DNA of 64,000 bases from Marinobacter sp. LA51 (GCF_030297175.1 NZ_AP028070.1:3658001-3722000); one strand, 5' to 3'. Counted from the first letter of the stretch, positions 1-8,937 are shown. Program-made: numbers and translations. Notes: generated by a model from the sequence alone, not told the origin.

Positions 1-362
1 TTGGCTTCTTCCAGATGCTCGGTGCCGGACACCGACGCTGACGCGCAGTAGGGCTCCATATTGCGCCACCAGGCATGGGTGCTTTCCAGAAAGCCACGCG
101 CCGATGCCACAAAGGTGTCTTCCAACAGCTCAGCCCGGGCATCTTTGCTCAGCCCCGGCATGCAGGCCGCCAGGTTGGCATCGACCACTCGGGCCCGTGA
201 TTTCAGTTTGCCCGCCAGCAACCGCCCCAGCCAGCTGCCAAAGCGCTGCTTCGCTGCCATCGGCAAAAACGACAACAGCCAGAGCACAAACACCAGAGAC
301 CAGGAACCCCAAAACGACGGGTGCCAGAGGGGGCGATTTGCTTTCTTGCCGCGAGAAGCCAT
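1..362 (-). CDS. Lipid A acyltransferase family protein (LpxL/HtrB-like), N-terminal part only
   Basis: The reading frame opens at an ATG (complement of 360-362) and runs without a stop to the window edge, so about 120 N-terminal residues are visible. They start MASRGKKANRPLWHPSFWGS and show one hydrophobic segment (about residues 17-37), then an LGR-type stretch and a V-V-D-A-N-L-A-A-C-M-P block. This is the usual beginning of the LpxL/LpxM/HtrB inner-membrane acyltransferases, which add a secondary acyl chain to Kdo2-lipid IVA using acyl-ACP. The catalytic H-x4-D motif of the family would lie beyond the window and cannot be checked. The call rests on N-terminal pattern only. The choice between lauroyl, myristoyl and palmitoleoyl transferase is open. 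Confidence 0.72.
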   Translation of the reverse strand, partial: MASRGKKANRPLWHPSFWGSWSLVFVLWLLSFLPMAAKQRFGSWLGRLLAGKLKSRARVVDANLAACMPGLSKDARAELLEDTFVASARGFLESTHAWWRNMEPYCASASVSGTEHLEEA

Positions 363-474
363 ACAACAGTTACCGTTACCAAAATATAAGAAAGGCAGCC
401 TGACACACCTGTAGCACCTTTAATATATGTTTTAGGTAACTGTTTCTTTGGCAAGATCTGACGGACTACCGGGG

Positions 475-930
475 TCAGCGAGTCGCCGCCTGAGCGAAAT
501 TGGCTAATGCCTTGCTGACTTTATTCAGCACCTTGTCGCAGCCCTCCAGGCCATGACGGGCCTTAAGGTAGGCCGGGTCATTGTAGCCAAGCCAAACCTG
601 TCCACCTTCATCCTCCCAGACCAATGCTTTCTGCGGCAGATCCGCCGCCACACTCTGGCTGCAGTGCATCAACGGGGTGCCGACTTTCGGGTTGCCAAAG
701 ATCACCAGTTCGGTGGGGCGCAGTTGCTTACCTACTGATTCGGCTCCAGCGGCATGATCGATGCGATTGAATACCGTCATCCCCTTCTCGCCCAGCACCG
801 ACTCCAGCTTATCCGCAGTCGCGACCACGCTGTGGTTGCTCTTGACCACAATAAGTCCGTCTGCAGCCTGCGCCAGACCGGCGAGGCAGAGCGTCAGCAG
901 GGCCACGGCGAGCATTCTTAACTTATTCAT
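475..930 (-). CDS. Secreted DUF302 domain protein
   Basis: A 151-residue protein with a clear Sec signal peptide (hydrophobic stretch ending AQA around residue 22), so the mature part should be periplasmic. The rest matches the DUF302 pattern: a V-V-K-S-N-H-S-V start, the F-G-N-P-K-V-G-T-P-L-M core (about residues 77-87), a L-P-Q-K-A-L-V-W-E-D strand and a final R-H-G-L block. DUF302 domains form a small alpha/beta fold of unknown function. They occur alone or fused to redox or metal-handling domains. The gene is flanked by unrelated genes with 80-110 bp gaps and seems monocistronic. No function can be assigned beyond the domain. Confidence 0.85.
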   Translation of the reverse strand: MNKLRMLAVALLTLCLAGLAQAADGLIVVKSNHSVVATADKLESVLGEKGMTVFNRIDHAAGAESVGKQLRPTELVIFGNPKVGTPLMHCSQSVAADLPQKALVWEDEGGQVWLGYNDPAYLKARHGLEGCDKVLNKVSKALANFAQAATR

Positions 931-1010
931 AACCAGTATCCTTATCAGTCGAGTGCAGCTCCCATACTAGACCAGAATCCGGGATGACGGCGATCAGCAA
1001 TCGGCTGGCA

Positions 1011-2537
1011 TCAGGATCCGAACAGGCCGGAGCGCAATGGCCGCAGGAAACCTCGGCCCCCTTCCGATTTGGCGGGAGTTCGAACCCCGTCGAATTCCAG
1101 GTAGCCGTCCTCAATTGGGTCGAAACGCAGGATTTTCACGTCTTCGAGGTAATTCTGGGAGGCCTTCCAGGGTCCGTGGGTGCCCTGGCGAGGCAGCCGG
1201 TCCGCGGCCCGTCTGATGTAACCGGCGTCGAGCGAACCCAGCACCGTAGTATCGCCCCGGCTATTCTCGGTATCCCGGGCCACTACCGTCTGATACCCGC
1301 GCTGGTCCATCAGATTCATCAGCCGGCACAGGTACTCGGCGGCAATATCCACTTTCAGGGTCCAGGAGCTGTTGGTGTAACCGAAAATCATGCCGGCGTT
1401 GGGGAGTCCTTCCACCATCACGTTTTTGTAGATGACCTTGTCCTTTAACACCACATCCTGACCATCGACACGGGGCCGAATGCCTCCAAGCATCTGGATA
1501 TCCAGCCCGGTCGCCGGAACGATGATATCCGCGGCCAGTGTTTTACCCGACTTCAGACGGATGCCATCAGCGGTGAAGCGCTCTATGTGGTCAGTGGCCA
1601 TGGACGCCCTGCCCGTGTTCAGGGCGGTGAACAGATCGCCATCCTTGACCACGCACAGGCGCTGATCCCAGGGATCGTAGTCCGGCGTGAAATGACGCAT
1701 GTCGGCGTTGTCACCGAGCCGACGCCGGATGATGCGCAGGAACAACCGGCGCATCAGCTTGGGACTATTGCGTGAGCGCACGTACAGAAAGCGGGAAATG
1801 GCGATATTGCGGGCCCGGATCAGCTTGTAGGCCAGCCTCTCCGGCAGCAAGCGCTGAACGAGAAGAGCGAGTTTGTCGGTCGACGGCAGCGGCATCAGGT
1901 AGCTTGGCGAACGCTGCAGCATGGTGACGTGAGCCGCCTGTTCCGCCAAGGTGGGCACCAGGGTGATGGCGGTAGCGCCACTGCCGATCACCACGACGCT
2001 CTTGCCGGCGTAGTCCAGTTCTTCGGGCCAGTGTTGCGGGTGCACTATCTGGCCCTGAAAGTCGCTCTCGCCCGGGAAATCCGGCTTGTAACCCTGGTCA
2101 TAATTGTAATAACCAGTGCAGCCCACCAGGAATTTCGCGGTGTAGGTGTCGATTTCGCCCGTTGCTTCGTTGTCGGCGGTCAGAGTCCAGCACTTGTTTG
2201 AGCTTGACCAGTCCGCGGTTTTGACCGCCTGGCCATAGCGGATGTGACGCTCAACATCGAACGCCTCTGCGGTCTCGCGCAGGTAGTTCTTGATCGATAC
2301 ACCATCGGCCAGCACCTTGCCGCCAACCCAGGGTCGGAAGCGGTAGCCAAAGGTGAACATGTCGGAATCGGAGCGGATGCCGGGGTAACGGAACAGGTCC
2401 CAGGTGCCGCCCAGCGACTGACGCCGCTCCAGAATGGCAAAGGATTTGCCCGGACATTGCTGGCCGAGGTGACAGGCCATGCCAATGCCGGATACCCCGG
2501 CGCCAACGATCAGAACATCGAAATGGTGTGCACTCAT
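1011..2537 (-). CDS. Flavin-containing Baeyer-Villiger-type monooxygenase
   Basis: A 508-residue FAD/NADPH monooxygenase. The N-terminal FAD-binding Rossmann motif G-A-G-V-S-G lies at residues 12-17. A second dinucleotide motif, G-S-G-A-T-A, lies at 185-190 and should bind NADPH. Between them is F-Q-G-Q-I-V-H-P-Q-H-W-P (160-171), which fits the Baeyer-Villiger fingerprint FxGxxxHxxxWP exactly. The early W-D-L-F-R-Y-P-G segment (46-53) resembles EthA-like enzymes. Such enzymes insert oxygen next to a carbonyl (ketone to ester) or oxidise heteroatoms; the substrate cannot be read from sequence. The SGNH hydrolase and the hydrolase lipoprotein lie upstream on the same strand, so an esterase could process a resulting ester. 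That link is inference. Confidence 0.9.
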   Translation of the reverse strand: MSAHHFDVLIVGAGVSGIGMACHLGQQCPGKSFAILERRQSLGGTWDLFRYPGIRSDSDMFTFGYRFRPWVGGKVLADGVSIKNYLRETAEAFDVERHIRYGQAVKTADWSSSNKCWTLTADNEATGEIDTYTAKFLVGCTGYYNYDQGYKPDFPGESDFQGQIVHPQHWPEELDYAGKSVVVIGSGATAITLVPTLAEQAAHVTMLQRSPSYLMPLPSTDKLALLVQRLLPERLAYKLIRARNIAISRFLYVRSRNSPKLMRRLFLRIIRRRLGDNADMRHFTPDYDPWDQRLCVVKDGDLFTALNTGRASMATDHIERFTADGIRLKSGKTLAADIIVPATGLDIQMLGGIRPRVDGQDVVLKDKVIYKNVMVEGLPNAGMIFGYTNSSWTLKVDIAAEYLCRLMNLMDQRGYQTVVARDTENSRGDTTVLGSLDAGYIRRAADRLPRQGTHGPWKASQNYLEDVKILRFDPIEDGYLEFDGVRTPAKSEGGRGFLRPLRSGLFGS

Positions 2538-2630
2538 GACCGGTCTCTCGATTCCATTTTGTTATTGTGATGACAGGTATGGAACCAAGATACCCCACGC
2601 AGTCAGCCTGGGGAATGCGCAAAACTGGTC

Positions 2631-3347
2631 TTACCGGGCCGTTGTGGGCGCCAGCTCACAAATAATCGCGGCGGCGTGCTCAGCCCAGAGTCCGTAGGCG
2701 TCCCGGCCCGGGTGAAAGCCATCGGCGGCCATCGCAGCCGGCTCCAGCGGATAGGTCACGGACAGGAATCGGGCACCGGCGGTATCGCCACAGAAAGCTT
2801 CCAACAAAACATTCAGCTGCCGCGCCCGCAGCCCCAGATACCAGCGCAGGGGCTGCGGCAAGGCGGGAAACCAATGCATGGGCGGAATCGCGGTGAACAG
2901 GATATGGCGGGCGCCAAATCGCTGGCCAAGTTGTGCCGACAGCTCACCCAGATGCTTGAGCCACTGACGGTCGCCGGTGCGCCCGGTGACGTCGTTGACC
3001 CCGACCGACACCAGTACCACATCAAAGCTGTCGTCCGGCACCTGAGCCAACGCCGCCAGCACATCACCGGAGGTGCGTCCGGTTTCAGCTTCCAGCGCCC
3101 AGTGCAGCCGGAACTGTTGGCCGAGCCGCGCGGCCAGGCGCCCGGACAAGGCCTCGTCCTGGCGCTCCACCCCCACACCGGCCGCCGCGGAATCCCCCAG
3201 AATCAGTAATTTAAGATCCGGCCCAGAGCCGGCAAGCCCGCGCCGCTCGCCTTCAGGTTCCGGCAGTCGTGGCGTCACCCGGCGCACGTACCGACCCTGA
3301 CCAATCAGCAGCGGGCCAAGAGTGAGCGTGGACAGCGGATACAGCAC
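2631..3347 (-). CDS. SGNH/GDSL-family lipase/esterase
   Basis: The protein shows the SGNH hydrolase blocks: L-I-L-G-D-S with the nucleophile Ser (block I), V-S-V-G-V-N-D (block III) and D-G-F-H-P with the catalytic Asp/His pair (block V) near the C-terminus. The open frame extends to 3488, but that extension is compositionally unlike the family. I chose the GTG at 3347, giving about 238 residues starting VLYPLSTLTLGPLL, a hydrophobic start typical of close homologues. The ribosome-binding site there is weak. Expected activity is hydrolysis of short esters or lysophospholipids. The gene sits 93 bp upstream of the monooxygenase on the same strand and may be cotranscribed with it. Confidence 0.82.
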   Translation of the reverse strand: MLYPLSTLTLGPLLIGQGRYVRRVTPRLPEPEGERRGLAGSGPDLKLLILGDSAAAGVGVERQDEALSGRLAARLGQQFRLHWALEAETGRTSGDVLAALAQVPDDSFDVVLVSVGVNDVTGRTGDRQWLKHLGELSAQLGQRFGARHILFTAIPPMHWFPALPQPLRWYLGLRARQLNVLLEAFCGDTAGARFLSVTYPLEPAAMAADGFHPGRDAYGLWAEHAAAIICELAPTTAR

Positions 3348-3357
3348 TGGAGTGTAC

Positions 3358-3417
3358 TCAGTCTTGGCGGCCGCTGGGGCCGTCGTTGAACAGGACGTCG
3401 CGCGGGTACTTGTCCAT
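3358..3417 (-). other. Possible 19-codon leader ORF ahead of the SGNH hydrolase
   Basis: On the minus strand an ATG at 3417 is preceded by GGAAGAGGATCC, a much better ribosome-binding site than the one in front of the hydrolase. It opens a 19-codon frame (MDKYPRDVLF...) that stops 10 bases before the hydrolase GTG. The arrangement would allow translational coupling. Alternatively the hydrolase start is misjudged, or there is a frameshift joining the two. I do not recognise the peptide. Confidence 0.3.
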
Positions 3418-3493
3418 GGTTGGATCCTCTTCCGGGAGCGATGGACTATCAACCATAGCCCATCGCTCGCCAGAGGAACAAACCCCAACGCCG

Positions 3494-5407
3494 TTATTGC
3501 AGGCGCGCGGTGGGATGCCGGGACAGATCCAGAATGGGCAACTCCAGGCCCTTGATGGTCAGATCGAACCGGTTGTTGCCATCGGCGGCCCCTGGATTGC
3601 TGACCGCGCTGTACTGGACATGGCTGGAATAAACCAGCAAGCCCACCTCGTCGCCGGGCTGAAGCTGCTCGCCAACACCTGCCAGCAGCACACCCGGTTC
3701 GCCAATGTTGGGGTTGAACCTGTGTGTACCTTCCACCAGCGACGTAACCTGATCGTCTACCAGAATCAGCTCACTGCCCCGCTGAATTCCGATACCGAGA
3801 TAGGCCACTGGCGTGACGGTACCGGGCAGTGCGGTATTGGCCACCGTCACCTCATCGATTCGCGGTATGCCCGCCAGAATCTCGCTCTCACCAGTCACTG
3901 TAAGCACAGATACAAAGGTTGCTGGTGCATCGGGCACTGGTCGGCTTAGCTCATTGGCTTCAAGTCGGGCCGGAACGCCACCGATCGACACTCGCTGCGA
4001 CCCGACCGGGAAGTCTTCAAGCACCAGTCCGGCCGGTTCATCGCTATCCGCGTTCTGGGTATCGGCCACGGAAATGCACACCGATGGAATGCTCCGATAG
4101 GCGCCGGACTCCTCGCCCTTGAGGTGAAAATCGAACCAGCTCAGGATCAGGTCGGTGCCTATCAGGCCCCCACAGTTGGCACTGCCCTCGACCTGATTGG
4201 CCAACGGGTTCATGTGCCCGCCTTCGGTGGACAGAATCGATACCGGCACACCCTCGCCCGCAGCCCGCTTGAAGTAAGCCCAGTTCCAATAGGCGTCGGT
4301 CAGGTTGAACAGCACGTCCCGGTTGCCCTGCAATAACAGAGTAGGCACCGACCGTGGCACAAAGGCGTCACCGTTGGATGAACAACCCAGTTCACCCGGC
4401 TGACACCAGGGCTGACCTTGCTCGGCCGAGCGCTGCAGGTGGCGAGTATGACGATCAAACAGTTCGACCACCTCTGCTTCGGTGTAACCGTCGGTTTCCA
4501 TGGCGCCGATCAGATCTGCCCGGGTCCGAATCAGGTTGGCTTGAAGACTGGCCGGGCCCATCAGCTCGCACATCCGAGCCACCGCCGGCGTGTTAACAGT
4601 GTTCCCGGTCTCGGCCAGCAAACAGAGCAAGCCAGTAAACGAACGTTTCACGGCATCACCAGGCAGCAAACTGTATAGCAGGCTATGCCAGGTGCCGTTC
4701 GGTACGATGGTGTCGATCCGGTCATCCAGCTGCGACAGGCCAAACTGGTAGCCGCCCCCGTAACTGTAACCGATCAGACCCGCGTTAATATCCCGCGCTA
4801 CACCGCTATCCTCCTGCCGCTCGATATGCAGACTCGGAGCCTGTTCATAGAGCCAGTCAAGCAAATAACGAGCATCCTGGGTCTCGGCCCGGGGTGCGAT
4901 GATACGGGCATAGCCGCCGCCGTTTTGCGGCGTCGAATTGCCGTGGCCGCGTTCATCGAACGAGACCCCGACATAGCCGTGGCGTGGCAGCGTGGCGAAG
5001 AGTTCATCAATGGCCGGGAAATGGGGCGTGTCGGAAGCCACTGAGCCATCTTCGTCAATCTCGGAATCCAGACTGCCACTGTAACCGTGACTCTCGATAA
5101 CCACCGGGAATCGATCCTCGGCACACCGCTCGGGCAGCATCACCGCCACATGGAACCGGGTAACATCGGCCTCGGTGATATCGTCTGTGCGATCCCGATC
5201 GAAACTGTTTGGTAATGGACTGTCCAAGGTGTACTCACGCACCTCTGGCGGCAACGGGATCTCACAATCCCCCAGAATGCGATCGGAATCGTCGCTCTGG
5301 TTGTCCTGCTCAACCGCGGCAGCGTCCGAACCGCCGGAACCACCACCTATGCAACCGCTCAACGTGAAAAGAAACAGGAATGACAACAGAAACGGGTAAT
5401 CACGCAT
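3494..5407 (-). CDS. Lipoprotein alpha/beta-hydrolase of the CocE/NonD-X-Pro peptidase (S15) type
   Basis: A 637-residue predicted lipoprotein: lipobox L-S-G-C with Cys19, followed by a Gly/Ser-rich linker. The hydrolase domain spans roughly residues 85-430. It carries S-H-G-Y-S (106-110, oxyanion region) and G-Y-S-Y-G (213-217) with nucleophile Ser215. A G-N-R-D stretch and a G-G-H-M motif are likely the Asp and His of the triad. The last 180 residues look like the beta-sandwich of S15/CocE proteins. Start chosen by AGGAG eight bases upstream of the ATG. The family hydrolyses esters or peptides and the substrate here is unknown. It probably sits in the outer membrane; no +2 Asp retention signal is present (residue 20 is Ile). 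Confidence 0.78.
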   Translation of the reverse strand: MRDYPFLLSFLFLFTLSGCIGGGSGGSDAAAVEQDNQSDDSDRILGDCEIPLPPEVREYTLDSPLPNSFDRDRTDDITEADVTRFHVAVMLPERCAEDRFPVVIESHGYSGSLDSEIDEDGSVASDTPHFPAIDELFATLPRHGYVGVSFDERGHGNSTPQNGGGYARIIAPRAETQDARYLLDWLYEQAPSLHIERQEDSGVARDINAGLIGYSYGGGYQFGLSQLDDRIDTIVPNGTWHSLLYSLLPGDAVKRSFTGLLCLLAETGNTVNTPAVARMCELMGPASLQANLIRTRADLIGAMETDGYTEAEVVELFDRHTRHLQRSAEQGQPWCQPGELGCSSNGDAFVPRSVPTLLLQGNRDVLFNLTDAYWNWAYFKRAAGEGVPVSILSTEGGHMNPLANQVEGSANCGGLIGTDLILSWFDFHLKGEESGAYRSIPSVCISVADTQNADSDEPAGLVLEDFPVGSQRVSIGGVPARLEANELSRPVPDAPATFVSVLTVTGESEILAGIPRIDEVTVANTALPGTVTPVAYLGIGIQRGSELILVDDQVTSLVEGTHRFNPNIGEPGVLLAGVGEQLQPGDEVGLLVYSSHVQYSAVSNPGAADGNNRFDLTIKGLELPILDLSRHPTARLQ

Positions 5408-5669
5408 TTTTTGTTCTCCTGGGCGTCGTTATCGACAGCTACTCTCCATACTCTCCGGGTAACGACGATTATTGTTGTTCTTGCTCCACGGCAAACCCGC
5501 GCCTTCGGTTCCCAGAGGCCTCCACCCTGGCCCAAAAAGCAAAGGCAGCGTTTTGTGGGATTCCGCACAGGAGTCAGCTATCAGGAGCTGGGGGAGTAGG
5601 CGCAGGGAGGAGCCGCCCCGGCACCAGGAGCGCTAGACTTGGTCGATCGCCCAGATCAGGAGAACCGAT
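5408..5669. other. Divergent intergenic region between hydrolase lipoprotein and PfkB kinase
   Basis: These 262 bases hold the promoters of the two divergent genes. An AGGAG lies 7-11 bases before the kinase ATG and another AGGAG before the lipoprotein ATG. Short open frames here have no recognisable product. I see no further structure I would name. Confidence 0.5.
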
Positions 5670-6539
5670 ATGTCCAAACCCATCGTGGTCATCGGCGGCG
5701 CGTCGTGGGACACCATTATCCATTTACCGACGCTGCCCGCCCCGACACCTCAAACCATCTGGCCAGACGCCAGCTACCGAACCCTGGGTAGCACCGGGGC
5801 CGGCAAGAGTCTGAACCTGGCGGCACTGGGCCATCCGGTCATTTTCCACACCTTGCTCGGCCAGGATGCCGAAGGCCGGCAGGTGCGGGACGCCCTGGCC
5901 CATCCCGAACTGCAACTGCTGGTCACCGAGACCACTACGCCGACCGAGCAGCACGTTAACCTGATGTCAGCCGATGGCAAGCGCATCTCCCTGTTCGTGC
6001 AGCCCCCGGCTGAGCCCAGCGGCCTCGACTGGGCGCCGTTGCAACAACTCGCGGAAGGCTGTCAGTTGGCCGTGGTGAACATCCTCAGTTACACCCGCTC
6101 GGCCCTTCCCTGGCTGCAGACAATCAACCTGCCCATCTGGACCGATCTACACGATTACGACGGCACCAACCCTCATCACGAACCATTCATCGATGCCGCC
6201 AGCGTGATCTTTCTGTCCAGCGACAACCTGCCGGACTACCGCCAGACCATGGCGTGGCTGGTTAACCAGGGCAAAGAGCTGGTGGTTTGCACCCACGGTG
6301 CCGAAGGCGCGACCCTGCTGACTGCGACCGGCGAGTGGCTGGAGCAGGCAGCAATTCCCGCCAGCCAGGTGCTCGACACCAACGGCGCCGGCGATGCCTT
6401 CTTCAGTGGCTTCCTGCACCGCTATCTTGAGGGTGCAACGCTGCAAGACTGCCTAAAGGCGGCGTCGATCTGTGGTGCGCTGTGCGTAGCCAGCCAGTCT
6501 CTGGTCAGCAGTGACCTGCATCCGGGGCAATTGGCCTAG
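5670..6539 (+). CDS. PfkB-family carbohydrate kinase
   Basis: A 289-residue ribokinase-type sugar kinase. The N-terminal I-G-G-A-S-W-D and the G-S-T-G-A-G-K-S-L-N-L block (40-50) fit PfkB signature 1. D-T-N-G-A-G-D-A-F (236-244) is signature 2, with the catalytic base Asp242 and the anion-hole glycines. The family phosphorylates sugars or nucleosides with ATP; the substrate is not evident. The N-terminus has H-L-P-T-L-P in place of the usual G-G sugar-binding contact, so the substrate may be atypical. It is followed on the same strand by the amidohydrolase after 73 bp, without an obvious functional link. Confidence 0.88.
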   Translation: MSKPIVVIGGASWDTIIHLPTLPAPTPQTIWPDASYRTLGSTGAGKSLNLAALGHPVIFHTLLGQDAEGRQVRDALAHPELQLLVTETTTPTEQHVNLMSADGKRISLFVQPPAEPSGLDWAPLQQLAEGCQLAVVNILSYTRSALPWLQTINLPIWTDLHDYDGTNPHHEPFIDAASVIFLSSDNLPDYRQTMAWLVNQGKELVVCTHGAEGATLLTATGEWLEQAAIPASQVLDTNGAGDAFFSGFLHRYLEGATLQDCLKAASICGALCVASQSLVSSDLHPGQLA

Positions 6540-6612
6540 CGGTCGCGAGATTTGAGCGTGATCAGAGCCTGTGCCAAAGTCTCCGGGTCATTCACCCTGG
6601 AAGCCGAGGCCC

Positions 6613-7647
6613 ATGAAAACCGTTTTCTCCCCCCTCCATAGCCGCCGCTCGGTCAAAACCGAGCTGGACGGCGGCCTGCTCATCGAGCCTCATGAAAAGC
6701 CATCCCGCGCCAACACCATCCTGGCAAGGGTGCAGGATCAGGGGCTCGGCGACGTTCTGGAACCGGACGAGTTTGGCCTCGAGCCCGTGAAACGGGTACA
6801 TAGCGCCGATTACGTCGAGTTCCTGGCGCACTGCTGGCAAGACTGGCTGGCCGCCGGCAAGCCAGGCGAGGCTATCCCGGCGGTCTGGTGCGGACGCGGA
6901 ATGCGGGCCCGGGTGCCCAGAGACATCGACGGCCGCCTCGGGTACTACAGCTTTGCCGCCGAAACCTCGATCTCCGATGGCACCTGGGAGGCTGCGTGCA
7001 CCTCGGCCAACGTCGCCCTGACTGCGCAAAAGCTGGTCGCCGGGGGTGAGCGGGCCGCGTTTGCCCTGTGCCGGCCACCCGGACACCATGCCCATGCCGA
7101 TCTGTTTGGCGGATACTGCTTCTTCAACAACGCCGCTATCGTGGCGCAAGCCTTCCGGGATCAGGGCGCCAAACGGGTGGCCATTCTTGATGTCGATTTT
7201 CACCACGGCAACGGTACCCAGGCCATCTTCTACCAGCGCGAGGACGTGCTGACGTTAAGCCTGCACGGCGATCCGGATCTGGTTTTCCCCCACTTCCTGG
7301 GTTTTGAAGATGAAACCGGGGAAGGTGCCGGTGAAGGTTACAACCTCAACATCGTCTACCCGCCAGGCACCCCCTACAGCGTTTGGAGTCAGGGCCTGGA
7401 AACCGCGTGTCAGCGGATCGCCGAATACCAGCCGGACGCGTTGGTGGTCGCCCTGGGCGTGGATACCTTTGAGCACGACCCGATCTCCTTCTTCAAGCTG
7501 AAATCCTCCGATTACCTCAGCCTGGGTGAGCAGATCGCCCAGCTGGGCCTGCCCACGGTGTTCACCATGGAGGGCGGTTACGATGTCGAGGCCATTGGCG
7601 TCAACGCAGTCAATGTCTTGCAAGGCTTTGAGCATACGCAGGAATGA
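6613..7647 (+). CDS. Histone deacetylase-family acetylpolyamine amidohydrolase
   Basis: The open frame begins at 6571, but the family start M-K-T-V-F-S is at the ATG 6613, giving 344 residues. The N-terminal K-T-E-L-D-G-G-x-x-I-E-P-x-E-K-P-x-R-A stretch is the feature that separates bacterial acetylpolyamine amidohydrolases from other deacetylase homologues. The active site is intact: R-P-P-G-H-H (154-159), D-V-D-F-H-H-G-N-G (193-201, Zn ligands Asp195 and His197), a G-V-D-T-F-E-H-D segment with the third Zn ligand, and E-G-G-Y near the C-terminus. These enzymes remove acetyl groups from acetylputrescine, acetylcadaverine or similar amines. The aldehyde reductase downstream could act on aldehydes from amine breakdown; this is inference. 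Confidence 0.85.
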   Translation: MKTVFSPLHSRRSVKTELDGGLLIEPHEKPSRANTILARVQDQGLGDVLEPDEFGLEPVKRVHSADYVEFLAHCWQDWLAAGKPGEAIPAVWCGRGMRARVPRDIDGRLGYYSFAAETSISDGTWEAACTSANVALTAQKLVAGGERAAFALCRPPGHHAHADLFGGYCFFNNAAIVAQAFRDQGAKRVAILDVDFHHGNGTQAIFYQREDVLTLSLHGDPDLVFPHFLGFEDETGEGAGEGYNLNIVYPPGTPYSVWSQGLETACQRIAEYQPDALVVALGVDTFEHDPISFFKLKSSDYLSLGEQIAQLGLPTVFTMEGGYDVEAIGVNAVNVLQGFEHTQE

Positions 7648-7651
7648 CTAC

Positions 7652-7666
7652 TAGACGACCGGTCTA
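7652..7666. promoter_or_regulatory. TetR/NemR-like operator upstream of the aldehyde reductase
   Basis: An inverted repeat TAGAC-N5-GTCTA lies 51 bp before the yqhD-like start codon. The arms are the TAGAC/GTCTA half-sites known from NemR-type repressors that sense reactive electrophiles and aldehydes. That suits an adjacent aldehyde reductase. No NemR-like gene is in the window. Confidence 0.5.
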
Positions 7667-7716
7667 ATTGAAACTAGGATGCTGCCCTCTTTGAAACAAC
7701 ACTGGGGCAGCAGCCG

Positions 7717-8874
7717 ATGAACAGTTTCGATTTCTACAACCCGACGCACATTGCGTTCGGTGAAGGCAAGATCGCCGATTTGAACAAACTGGTACCGGCC
7801 GAAGCACGGGTACTGGTGTTGTTTGGCGGTGAAAGCGCGAGTCGGACTGGCACCCTGGATGAAGTAACCACAGCCCTGGGCGAGCGCCAGGTGACCCTGT
7901 TTGGCGGCATCGAGCCGAACCCGAGCTTCGAAACCCTGATGGAAGCCGTGGTGCAGGTACGTGAACAAGGCGTGGATTACCTGCTGGCCGTCGGCGGCGG
8001 CTCAGTCATCGACGGCACCAAGTTTGTCGCCGCCGCCTCTGTATTCGAAGGCGATGAGTGGGAAATTCTGACTCAGGGTGGCCGCAACATTGAGCGGGCG
8101 CTGCCGTTCGGCTCCGTGCTGACCCTGCCGGCAACCGGCTCGGAAATGAACAAGGGTGCTGTGGTTACCCGCAAGTCCTTGAAAGCCAAATTGCCGTTCC
8201 ACAGCAATCAGGTGTTCCCGGCCTTCTCGATACTGGACCCGACCAAGACCTACACCCTGCCCCTGCGCCAGGTTGGCAATGGCGTGGTTGACGCGTTCGT
8301 GCACGTGGTCGAGCAGTACCTGACCTACCCGGCCCAGGCCCCGGTCCAGGACCGCTTTGCCGAAGGCCTGCTGCAGACCCTGGTCGAAATTGGCCCCCAG
8401 ACCCTGGCCGAGCCGGAAAACTATCAGGTTCGGGCAAGCATGATGTGGACCGCTACCCTGGCCCTGAACGGCCTGATTGGCAGCGGTGTACCCCAGGATT
8501 GGGCCACCCACATGCTCGGCCACGAGCTGACCGCCCTGCATAATCTGGATCACGCCCAGACCCTGGCTATCGTGCTGCCGGCCATGCTGCGTGAGCGCAA
8601 GGCCACCAAGCTCGACAAGCTGGTCCAATACGGTGAGCGGGTGTGGAACATTCGCGACGGCAGTGCCGAGGACAAAGCCGAGGCCGCCATCGCCAAGACC
8701 GAGGCCTTCTTCGAATCACTGGGGGTGAAAACCCGCCTGAGCGACTACGACCTTGGCGAGCAGCACATTGAACCGCTGATCGCGAGTCTGGAAAGCCACG
8801 GCATGGTGAAACTGGGTGAGCACGGCGATGTCACGCCTGAGGTGTGCCGCCGCGTCCTACAGGCCAGCCTGTAA
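7717..8874 (+). CDS. yqhD: Iron-containing alcohol dehydrogenase, YqhD-type NADPH-dependent aldehyde reductase
   Basis: A 385-residue member of the Fe-ADH family, close in length and motifs to E. coli YqhD. G-G-G-S-V-I-D-G-T-K (93-102) is the cofactor-binding loop; the D-G-T-K form is typical of YqhD. The four metal ligands are present at equivalent spacing: Asp192, His196, His265 and His279, in D-A-F-V-H and H-M-L-G-H-E...H-N-L-D-H. YqhD reduces short-chain and lipid-peroxidation aldehydes in the cytosol with NADPH. The upstream TAGAC-N5-GTCTA operator suggests induction by electrophiles rather than by the AraC-type YqhC known in E. coli. The gene has its own promoter region and probably stands alone. 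Confidence 0.88.
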   Translation: MNSFDFYNPTHIAFGEGKIADLNKLVPAEARVLVLFGGESASRTGTLDEVTTALGERQVTLFGGIEPNPSFETLMEAVVQVREQGVDYLLAVGGGSVIDGTKFVAAASVFEGDEWEILTQGGRNIERALPFGSVLTLPATGSEMNKGAVVTRKSLKAKLPFHSNQVFPAFSILDPTKTYTLPLRQVGNGVVDAFVHVVEQYLTYPAQAPVQDRFAEGLLQTLVEIGPQTLAEPENYQVRASMMWTATLALNGLIGSGVPQDWATHMLGHELTALHNLDHAQTLAIVLPAMLRERKATKLDKLVQYGERVWNIRDGSAEDKAEAAIAKTEAFFESLGVKTRLSDYDLGEQHIEPLIASLESHGMVKLGEHGDVTPEVCRRVLQASL

Positions 8875-8901
8875 CCGCTACGGATTAGTAGATACTTCGG
8901 C

Positions 8902-8937
8902 GGCGGATGAGTGTTCCTTCACAAGCCCGCATCCGCC
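8902..8937. other. Hairpin between yqhD and rlmE
   Basis: Perfect 8-bp arms GGCGGATG and CATCCGCC enclose a 20-base loop. It lies between the convergent yqhD and rlmE genes and could end transcription, but no T-run follows the stem directly, so intrinsic termination is uncertain. T-rich stretches occur 30-60 bases further on. Confidence 0.3.

Noticed and set aside
6571..6612. N-terminal extension of the acetylpolyamine amidohydrolase
   Set aside because: The 14 extra residues do not resemble the family and the ATG at 6613 gives the standard start.
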